Origin: Treponema sp.
GTDB lineage: Bacteria; Spirochaetota; Spirochaetia; Treponematales; Breznakiellaceae
Direction of reading: 5' to 3'
Assembly (NCBI GenBank): GCA_031283905.1
Contig: JAITAW010000256.1
Coordinates: 1 to 13,685 of the forward strand
Length of the DNA: 13,685 nucleotides
In this document: positions 5,914 through 11,506 of the stretch, piece after piece
Layout: each line of letters opens with the position of its first letter
Numbering within the stretch: the first letter of the stretch is position 1
The notes under the pieces: generated by a model
What the model was told of the DNA's origin: nothing
What the model saw: only the letters and a program-made list of their open reading frames with translations
Databases searched by the model: none
Made by a program: the position numbers and the translations under genes

Positions 5914-8250
5914 TTGATAAAACTCATCAAGAATAAAGTGCGCTTCAAAGATGGAATATTTGAAAAAGTTGACGAAACGTCAACCGGCGGCGCGTCCGCC
6001 GCCGGACGGAACGGAACCATCGCCTATAAAATTCTCTTAAAGCATATCGCGGACGGGAACGCGGCGCAAGAGAACGGTTCGCCCGGTTTGTTTAAGTTGC
6101 GCTTTGACGCGCTTGCTTCCCATGACATTACCTTTGTCAACATTGTACAGACCGCCAAGGCGAGCGGGCTTGAGAAATTTCCGATGCCGTACATCTTGAC
6201 CAACTGCCACAATTCCCTGTGCGCGGTAGGCGGTACCATCAACGAGGACGATCACCGCTTCGGCCTGTCCGCGGCGATCAAGTACGGCGGCGTCTACGTG
6301 CCGCCCCACCTTGCCGTCATCCATTCCTATGTGCGGGAAACCACGGCGGGCTGCGGCAAAATGATCCTCGGCAGCGACAGCCACACCCGCTACGGCGCTC
6401 TTGGTACAATGGGCATAGGCGAAGGCGGCGGGGAACTTGTCAAACAGGCGCTTGAGCAGACGTACGATATAACCCCGCCGGAAGTAATCGCCGTTCATAT
6501 GACCGGTGCGCCCCGCGCCGGCGTTGGTCCCCACGATGTGGCGCTTGCCGTCATCGGCGCGGTGTTCAAGACCGGTTTTGTGAAAAACAAGGTGATGGAA
6601 TTTGTAGGGGCCGGCATCGCAAATCTGTCGATTGATTTCAGGGCTGGCGTCGATGTTATGACAACCGAAACCGCTTGCCTCTCCTCAATCTGGGAAACGG
6701 ACGATGAAGTGAAACGCTTCCTTTCCATACACGGACGGGCGGACGAGTATCAGAAATTGGCGCCTGATAACGGAGCCTGTTATGACGGACTCATTGAGGT
6801 AGACATTTCTTCCATAAAGCCCATGATTGCGTTGCCGTTCCATCCCAGCAACGTGTTTGAGATCGATTATTTTCTCAGTAATGCGGCTGATATACTCCGC
6901 GCCATTGAGAGAGAAGCCGGAGAGATCATCGAAAGCAAGAATGTCGCGCTGCATTTGCTGGAAAAACTCGATGAGAAAGGGCGGTTCAGGGTCGATCAGG
7001 GCATTATAGCCGGGTGCGCGGGCGGCGTTTTTGACAACATCATGGCGGCGTCCGCTATTTTGGCGGCAATGCGTCCCGGTTTCAGCCAGCCGCCATTTTC
7101 GGTATACCCGGGAAGCCAGCCCGTAACGCTTGAGCTTGCCAGAAACGGAACCATCGGAAAACTCATTGAGAACGGCGCTGTTGTCAAGACCGCGTTCTGC
7201 GGCCCCTGTTTTGGCGCGGGCGATGTGCCCGCAAACAACGGGTTCTCCATTCGCCATACCACCCGCAATTTCCCGAACCGCGAAGGCGCAAAACCGGTGA
7301 GCGGACAGCTTGCGGCTGTGGCGCTCATGGACAGCCGGAGCGTTGCCGCAACCATAGGCAATGACGGATTCCTGCGTTCCGCGGAAGGCATAGAGACGCC
7401 GCCGTCCGTCTATCATTACGACGGGACGCCTTATAAAGCGCGGGTCTACTGTGGATTGGGCAAGGCGAAAACGGACGCGACCCTGCAATACGGACCCAAT
7501 ATCGCGGACTGGCCGCCCATACCGGGCCTCGGCGCACACCTTTTGCTTAAAATCGTGAGCTTTATCACCAACGAAATAACCACCACCGATGAGATTATCC
7601 CCTCCGGCGAAACCTCATCCTTCCGCTCCAACCCCATAGGCTTGGCCGAATTCACCCTTTCCCGCAAAGACCCGTCTTATGTGGGAAAGGCAAAAACCGT
7701 GCGCGACCTTGCGGCCCGGTTCAAGGGGGCTTGTGGCGTGGATGACTCGGAAGGCATGGCAAACGCGGAAAAACTGCTTCCGGGCTTTGGCAAAATGATA
7801 CAACGCCTTGTACAGATCAAAGGCGTAGCGTTGGACGCCGTGCAGTTCGGGTCGGCCATATTCGCCCGAAAACCCGGAGACGGCAGCGCGCGCGAACAGG
7901 CGGCAAGCTGCCAGCGGGTGCTCGGCGGATGCGCCAACTTTGCCAATGAATACGCGACAAAGCGGTACCGGAGCAATCTCATCAACTGGGGTATGCTGCC
8001 CTTCATCATCAACGGCGATCCGCCGTTCAGAAACGGAGACTATGTGTACATCCCCTCTATTGCGGAAGCCATTTCCACAGCGCCCCATTCAGGCACGTCT
8101 GTTACGGCGTTTGCCATTGATGAGAATGGCGCGGACGTACATACGTTTGAGCTCGCGCTGCCCGAACTAACCGGGGTTGAAAAGGAAATCATCAAGCATG
8201 GATGTTTGATGAATTACAATAAGAAAACGCTTGAGACGAAGAAGCTATGA
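5914..8250 (+). CDS. Aconitase-family hydratase, YbhJ type
   Basis: 778 residues from TTG 5914. Aconitase-superfamily marks are clear: GSDSHTRYGALGTMGIGEGG from residue 153 (substrate and active-site loop); three cysteines for a [4Fe-4S] cluster, C368 in GIIAGCAGG and C429/C432 in CGPCFG; and a C-terminal swivel domain with GSAREQAA at 657-664 and KRYRSNLINWGMLPF. In true aconitase the last motif is GSSRE; here S658 (the counterpart of the catalytic serine) is kept but the next serine, a substrate contact, is alanine (A659). The best match I recognise is the uncharacterised E. coli YbhJ group (about 750 residues), not AcnA, AcnB or LeuC/D. It should hydrate or dehydrate a carboxylic acid in the cytoplasm, substrate unknown. 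It lies 61 bases after the lipoprotein gene and 27 bases before thrC, probably co-transcribed with thrC. Confidence 0.8.
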   Translation: MIKLIKNKVRFKDGIFEKVDETSTGGASAAGRNGTIAYKILLKHIADGNAAQENGSPGLFKLRFDALASHDITFVNIVQTAKASGLEKFPMPYILTNCHNSLCAVGGTINEDDHRFGLSAAIKYGGVYVPPHLAVIHSYVRETTAGCGKMILGSDSHTRYGALGTMGIGEGGGELVKQALEQTYDITPPEVIAVHMTGAPRAGVGPHDVALAVIGAVFKTGFVKNKVMEFVGAGIANLSIDFRAGVDVMTTETACLSSIWETDDEVKRFLSIHGRADEYQKLAPDNGACYDGLIEVDISSIKPMIALPFHPSNVFEIDYFLSNAADILRAIEREAGEIIESKNVALHLLEKLDEKGRFRVDQGIIAGCAGGVFDNIMAASAILAAMRPGFSQPPFSVYPGSQPVTLELARNGTIGKLIENGAVVKTAFCGPCFGAGDVPANNGFSIRHTTRNFPNREGAKPVSGQLAAVALMDSRSVAATIGNDGFLRSAEGIETPPSVYHYDGTPYKARVYCGLGKAKTDATLQYGPNIADWPPIPGLGAHLLLKIVSFITNEITTTDEIIPSGETSSFRSNPIGLAEFTLSRKDPSYVGKAKTVRDLAARFKGACGVDDSEGMANAEKLLPGFGKMIQRLVQIKGVALDAVQFGSAIFARKPGDGSAREQAASCQRVLGGCANFANEYATKRYRSNLINWGMLPFIINGDPPFRNGDYVYIPSIAEAISTAPHSGTSVTAFAIDENGADVHTFELALPELTGVEKEIIKHGCLMNYNKKTLETKKL

Positions 8251-8265
8251 TTCTTCGCCCATTTT

Positions 8266-8272
8266 GGAAGGA
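8266..8272 (+). promoter_or_regulatory. Shine-Dalgarno that favours ATG 8278 for thrC
   Basis: GGAAGGA at 8266-8272 is five bases from ATG 8278 but touches the alternative ATG 8272. Start 8278 gives MRYYSTKN, the usual threonine synthase N-terminus. Confidence 0.6.
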
Positions 8273-8277
8273 TGGCT

Positions 8278-9594
8278 ATGCGTTATTACAGTACCAAAAA
8301 TAAAAACAGGCAAGCGGTTGCTTTCGCTCAGGCGGCGCTGGCCGGGCTTGCGCCTGACGGGGGGCTCTTTGTACCGGAGACGCTACCGGAATACCCGCAA
8401 GCGGTGAAAGCGTCTCTACCGGTTATGAATTTTCACGACATTGCGTTTGAGACTATAAAGCCGTTTGTCCGGGGCGAGATCCCCGATGCGATATTGGGAG
8501 ATATAGTCCACGATGCCTTCAACTTCGATGCGCCGCTTGTGGCGGTTGGGGATCGGTATGTGCTGGAACTTTTTCACGGACCAACAGCCGCGTTCAAGGA
8601 TTTCGGGGCGCGGTTTATGGCGCGCGCTTTCTCCTATTTTCGCCGCAACGAGGATAAGCCGCTGCGCATACTGGTCGCCACATCGGGCGACACGGGCGGC
8701 GCGGTTGCGGACGGTTTCTTCGGGGTTGACGGAATTTCCGTAACGGTTCTCTATCCCAAAGGAAGAGTGTCGCCCCTCCAGGAACGGCAGATTGCGGGGC
8801 TTGGCAAGAACATTTCGGCTTTTGCGGTTGAAGGGAGTTTCGATGACTGCCAGCGGCTTGTGAAGGCGGCGTTTGCGGATGAAAGTTTGAAAAAACACAT
8901 GGCTCTGTCCTCGGCAAACTCGATCAACATTGCGCGTCTTGTTCCGCAGACGGTCTATTACGCGAATGGCGCGGCGCGGGCAATGGCGGAGACCGGAAAG
9001 CCCGCTGTCTTCTGCGTGCCTTCGGGCAACTTCGGCAACCTGACCGCGGGCATGTATGCGCGTGAGATGGGCGCGCCCATACGTCATTTTATCGCCGCGA
9101 CTAACATCAACAAAACCGTGCCGGACTACCTTGAAAACGGCGTATACGAGCCTCGCGCGTCTTTGCCGACCATTTCAAACGCTATGGACGTGGGCGCTCC
9201 GAGTAACTTCGAGCGTATGACCGTCCATTGGTCATTGAAACAGTTATGTGAGACGCTTACGGGCGTCTTTATTTCCGATGAAACAACCCGCGAGACCATC
9301 AAAAGCGTTCACAGCCGGTATGGCCGCTTCCTTGATCCGCACACCGCCGTTGGCTGGGCCGCCCTGGACGCGCTGAAATCAACCGGCAAAATCACGCCGG
9401 AACATGCGCCGTTTGGGACCCTTGCGACCGCCCACTCCGCGAAATTTGCGGAAATCGTGGAGCCTTTGACCGGAGCAATACCAATCCCTCCCTCCTTGCA
9501 AAAAGTGATGAATCGGGAGATTAGAGCGGAAACTATTCCCCCCGCTGTTTCGGCGCTGATCGAACATCTCTGCCCGCTAGCGCGGAACAACTAG
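8278..9594 (+). CDS. thrC: Threonine synthase
   Basis: 438 residues, a normal length for bacterial ThrC (about 430). The N-terminus MRYYSTKN, LAPDGGLFVPE near 24, FHGPTAAFKDFGARFMA with the pyridoxal-phosphate lysine K107, ATSGDTGGA, the serine-asparagine SSANSINIARLVPQ region and PSGNFGNLTAG are all family hallmarks. It converts O-phospho-L-homoserine to L-threonine and phosphate in the cytoplasm. No hom or thrB is in the window, so the pathway is scattered. The gene follows the hydratase with a 27-base gap and a good ribosome site, and is probably the last gene of its transcript. Its last codons and stop lie in a copy of the repeat element that continues downstream (9572 on), so the C-terminus PLARNN may be repeat-derived. 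Confidence 0.93.
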   Translation: MRYYSTKNKNRQAVAFAQAALAGLAPDGGLFVPETLPEYPQAVKASLPVMNFHDIAFETIKPFVRGEIPDAILGDIVHDAFNFDAPLVAVGDRYVLELFHGPTAAFKDFGARFMARAFSYFRRNEDKPLRILVATSGDTGGAVADGFFGVDGISVTVLYPKGRVSPLQERQIAGLGKNISAFAVEGSFDDCQRLVKAAFADESLKKHMALSSANSINIARLVPQTVYYANGAARAMAETGKPAVFCVPSGNFGNLTAGMYAREMGAPIRHFIAATNINKTVPDYLENGVYEPRASLPTISNAMDVGAPSNFERMTVHWSLKQLCETLTGVFISDETTRETIKSVHSRYGRFLDPHTAVGWAALDALKSTGKITPEHAPFGTLATAHSAKFAEIVEPLTGAIPIPPSLQKVMNREIRAETIPPAVSALIEHLCPLARNN

Positions 9595-9716
9595 CTTCAC
9601 GTAATGCCCCGGCAAGCCACTGCGTGGGGCAACTTGCTTCACGCTACGTTCCGGCAAGAAACCACTGTGCGGAGCACCTTGCTTCATGCAATGCCCCAAC
9701 AAGAAGCATAGCGCCC
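9572..9716 (+). repeat. Three tandem copies of a ~45-base repeat, overlapping the thrC end
   Basis: Copies are marked by CTAGCTTCACG at 9591, CTTGCTTCACG at 9633 and CTTGCTTCATG at 9678, spaced 42 and 45 bases. Each is followed by a GCCCCGGCAAG-like block, and the third ends in AAGCATAGCGCCC. The first copy extends back to GCCCGCTAG at 9572, inside thrC. All copies share one reading frame (position multiple of three) encoding LASRNAP, LASRYVPAR and LASCNAPTRSIAP. TGCCCC (9605-9610) can pair with GGGGCA (9626-9631). No function recognised; probably a dispersed intergenic repeat of this lineage. Confidence 0.7.
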
Positions 9717-10097
9717 ATCCCTAAGTCGATCGGATCAGCAACGGAGACGATCGGCTTAGGGATGGAGTCAATCGGATCAGAGACGGAGCCGATCGACTTA
9801 GGGGCCGGGAAGAACTCTTCACCTCCGTCTCTATTCCCCACGCCCGTTATGGCAATTTCTCACGGGCTGAAACGGCAGATTCAGCGACTAAGCAGATCGG
9901 CCAAAAAGCATAGCGCCCGTAACAAAACGCCGCCGCCCGCTAGGGCGGGGCAACTAGCTTCACGCAAAGCCCCGGCAAGAAGCATAGCGGCGCGGTGGCC
10001 GAACGGGACGCCGCACATAAAAAAGCCCCTCTCGTTCGTTCGCGGAGGGCGGGATGCCGCCCCGCTCCCTATTGAAACAAGGCAAGAAAAGTTCTAA
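9624..10097 (+). CDS. Repeat-encoded open frame, doubtful gene
   Basis: A 157-codon open frame from GTG 9624 runs through the repeat block. It reads as short peptide repeats: GQLASRYVPAR, EHLASCNAPTRSIAP, GQLASRKAPARSIAA, and a 14-residue pair SIGSATETIGLGME / SIGSETEPIDLGAG. No Shine-Dalgarno, signal peptide or known domain is seen and the end is low-complexity. All four repeat copies keep the same frame, which is the only argument that it is translated. More likely a by-product of repeats with unit lengths that are multiples of three. Listed so the 600-base stretch is accounted for. Confidence 0.2.
   Translation: MGQLASRYVPARNHCAEHLASCNAPTRSIAPIPKSIGSATETIGLGMESIGSETEPIDLGAGKNSSPPSLFPTPVMAISHGLKRQIQRLSRSAKKHSARNKTPPPARAGQLASRKAPARSIAARWPNGTPHIKKPLSFVRGGRDAAPLPIETRQEKF
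9716..9803 (+). repeat. 42-base tandem repeat forming two alternative hairpins
   Basis: Two units, starting TCGATCGGATCAG (9726) and TCAATCGGATCAG (9768), are 42 bases apart. CATCCCTAAGTCGATCG (9716-9732) can pair with CGATCGGCTTAGGGATG (9748-9764), 17 pairs with one G-T wobble, or CCCTAAGTCGATCGG (9719-9733) can pair perfectly with CCGATCGACTTAGGG (9789-9803). The two folds exclude each other. GAGACGGAG (9780-9788) is also complementary to CTCCGTCTC (9823-9831). Confidence 0.75.
9933..9993 (+). repeat. Fourth copy of the ~45-base repeat with a leading hairpin
   Basis: GCCCGCTAGGGCGGGGCAAC then TAGCTTCACG (from 9936) and GCCCCGGCAAGAAGCATAGCG match copy 1 and the end of copy 3. CCGCCC (9933-9938) and GGGCGG (9943-9948) form a six-pair hairpin with loop GCTA. 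A partial relic, AAAAAGCATAGCGCCCG, lies just upstream near 9903-9919. This copy shows the element is dispersed, not just tandem, and defines the part of the thrC end that is repeat. Confidence 0.65.
10019..10050 (-). terminator. Intrinsic terminator-like hairpin reading leftward
   Basis: On the minus strand GCCCTC and GAGGGGC form a stem with a single bulged C, followed by six T (AAAAAA at 10019-10024 on the plus strand). No minus-strand gene is seen immediately upstream; it could stop antisense transcripts from the right. A competing plus-strand hairpin GGGCGG (10047-10052) / CCGCCC (10057-10062) shares its right arm. Confidence 0.45.
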
Positions 10098-10184
10098 GAT
10101 GTATTGATGAACTGGAACAGGGAAAGATATCTCATGCCGTCCGATGTTGTGAAACCTTTTATACCCAGAAGAGCAAATTTACCC

Positions 10185-10213
10185 TTTATTTTATTGTGGA
10201 TATACGCTATAAT
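10185..10213 (+). promoter_or_regulatory. Promoter-like -10 just before the barrel-protein gene
   Basis: A perfect TATAAT at 10208-10213 has a poor -35 (TTTATT, 10185-10190) at 17 bases. Transcription would start near 10219-10221, leaving about six bases before ATG 10226 and no room for a Shine-Dalgarno. The surrounding 100 bases are AT-rich, unlike the GC-rich repeat block to the left. Confidence 0.4.
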
Positions 10214-10225
10214 TATAACCAGATT

Positions 10226-10735
10226 ATGAAGAAATTTGTTTGTCTCCTTTTCTTCCCATTCCTCCTTATCCCTGCGTGGGCTGAAAAAAATGACGTAAAT
10301 CTCGGTTTCGGGGTTGAAGGAAACATGAATTCCAATAAAGGGTGGGCATTTGGGCGCTCCATAAGCGTAGATGTCCAATTCTTCCAATTTGTTATTATAG
10401 GAGCCACCCTCACCATTAGCGATGATTTCAAGCAATTCACCGCTATCGAGCCAGAGCTTTTTGTCCGCTGGTATCCGCCGCTCACCGCTATTCCCTTTCT
10501 TAAAAAAGCGGTGTTTCTTGACGTAAAAGACGGCGGTTTCTTTGTTCAGGGCGATGCCGGGATTAGTACCGTCATAGGATTTTTCGACAAAAACGCCACT
10601 CCGATGTTTCTCGGCGGGCTTACGCTTGGCTTCCGGTTCCCGTTCCAAAACGGCGACTACTTCGCGGAACCCTTCATCAAGAGCGGCTACCCGTTCCTTT
10701 TCGGAGCCGGCGTGAAATTCGGGTGCCGGTTCTAG
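10226..10735 (+). CDS. Small exported beta-barrel-like outer-membrane protein
   Basis: 169 residues. The signal peptide MKKFVCLLFFPFLLIPAWA is probably cleaved at AWA before EKN. The mature part alternates glycine and aromatic-rich strands (NLGFGVEGN, FVIIGATLTI, ELFVRWYPP, MFLGGLTLGFRFPF, FLFGAGVKFGCRF) and ends in phenylalanine, as outer-membrane barrels do for Bam recognition. The length suits an eight-strand barrel, but no named family is recognised. ATG 10226 is chosen because the signal peptide begins there; an in-frame GTG at 10196 would put the TATAAT inside the gene. No Shine-Dalgarno is visible. Its stop is nine bases before the lipoprotein gene, whose ribosome site overlaps the stop, so the two form an operon and may act together at the surface. 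The opposite-strand 184-codon frame is a shadow. Confidence 0.7.
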   Translation: MKKFVCLLFFPFLLIPAWAEKNDVNLGFGVEGNMNSNKGWAFGRSISVDVQFFQFVIIGATLTISDDFKQFTAIEPELFVRWYPPLTAIPFLKKAVFLDVKDGGFFVQGDAGISTVIGFFDKNATPMFLGGLTLGFRFPFQNGDYFAEPFIKSGYPFLFGAGVKFGCRF

Positions 10736-10744
10736 GAGTAACAG

Positions 10745-11380
10745 GTGAAAAAGCGTTCTTTTCCGGTTGTACGCGCGTTGTGTCTCCTTGGCTTTCTGGC
10801 AGGGGCAAGCTGTTCAAACCCAATCTACAACACGCCCGGGGCGTTTGATCCGTACGATGTAAGCGCAATAACGGTCACGCCTCCAAGCAAAAGGTTGTAT
10901 TATTGGGGAGAACCCCTTGATTTAACCAGATCTTCGGCAAATATTTATTATAGGGGGTCCGACATTGAGCCTAAACTCGATCAGGAGATAAAATCACAGC
11001 ACGTTTCCGGGTTTGATTCCAGAAAAGAAGGAATTCAAACCATCGCCGTTACCATAGAAGGGCAATCAGATTATTTTGATATTGCGCTTGTTGCGTTCAA
11101 GCCCAATGATGACGACAAAATCACCATGAGCCTCTCCTCGCCAAATCTTGAAAAAACTATCTCAAACGAGTTGGGATGCTCGTGGAAGCTCTATATTTTC
11201 GAGAGCGCTTCACGCAATGTAGTAAAACTAAACGGAAATGGACAAGGTGGAAAATCCGGCTCAACGGGAGATATTTCTTTTAACGCGCCTTCTACTGCGG
11301 GTGATTACATCATTGCGGTATCCTTCAAGAAGGATGGCTATACGTATAACAGGTTTTATAAATTAAGCGTATCGCAGTGA
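10745..11380 (+). CDS. Lipoprotein with a Big_3-type Ig-like domain
   Basis: 211 residues from GTG 10745, with AGGAG at 10734-10738 overlapping the previous stop. The signal peptide ends in LAGASC with C23 as likely lipidation site; serine at -1 is outside the classical lipobox but tolerated in spirochaetes. Residues about 40-118 match the pattern of bacterial Ig-like group 3: ITVTPPSKRLYYWGEPLDLT, then YYRGSD, then HVSGFDSRKEGIQTIAVTIE. The remaining 90 residues are beta-rich (GDYIIAVSFKKDGYTYNRF) without a recognised domain. Such domains mediate adhesion or act as spacers on surface proteins. It would be anchored to a membrane beside the barrel protein encoded upstream. Domain call fairly firm; role unknown. 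Confidence 0.75.
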   Translation: MKKRSFPVVRALCLLGFLAGASCSNPIYNTPGAFDPYDVSAITVTPPSKRLYYWGEPLDLTRSSANIYYRGSDIEPKLDQEIKSQHVSGFDSRKEGIQTIAVTIEGQSDYFDIALVAFKPNDDDKITMSLSSPNLEKTISNELGCSWKLYIFESASRNVVKLNGNGQGGKSGSTGDISFNAPSTAGDYIIAVSFKKDGYTYNRFYKLSVSQ

Positions 11381-11420
11381 CGCATTCTCCCGCGTAAATT
11401 TGGAGACAAAACTTGATAAA

Positions 11421-11440
11421 GGCGTAGGCAAGTCTACGCC
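11421..11440 (-). terminator. Terminator-like hairpin between convergent genes
   Basis: GGCGTAG (11421-11427) and CTACGCC (11434-11440) form a perfect seven-pair stem with a six-base loop. Read on the minus strand it is followed by TTTATCAAGTTTT, suitable for ending the NHL-protein transcript about 67 bases past its stop. No T tract follows on the plus strand. Next to it, AGTCCGCG (11460-11467)/CGCGGACT (11484-11491) and CGGCAAC (11478-11484)/GTTGCCG (11496-11502) are further, mutually exclusive stems. Confidence 0.5.
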
Positions 11441-11506
11441 CGATGATATGCCCCGCTCAAGTCCGCGCCGCGTCAACCGGCAACGCGGACTGTTGGTTGC
11501 CGCTTG

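Noticed and set aside
6685..7539. 284-codon minus-strand frame opposite the hydratase
   Set aside because: Shadow in a GC-biased gene; no domain or ribosome site.
9572..9993. CRISPR array
   Set aside because: The ~45-base units are degenerate and adjoin each other without unique spacers, and no cas gene is present.
9985..10045. tRNA-like GCGCGGTGGCCGAACGGG followed by GTTCGTTCG
   Set aside because: The D-arm resemblance is superficial; no anticodon stem, proper T-loop or closing acceptor stem can be built.
10076..10225. Open frame continuing upstream of the barrel gene (CIDELEQGKISHAVRCC...)
   Set aside because: About 50 codons are open and fairly protein-like, but the only possible start is a GTG without ribosome site and the TATAAT lies inside it. 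Could be a gene remnant; not supportable.
10094..10648. Minus-strand 184-codon frame opposite the barrel protein
   Set aside because: Highly charged shadow of a plus-strand gene that has a clear signal peptide and barrel pattern; no ribosome site seen.
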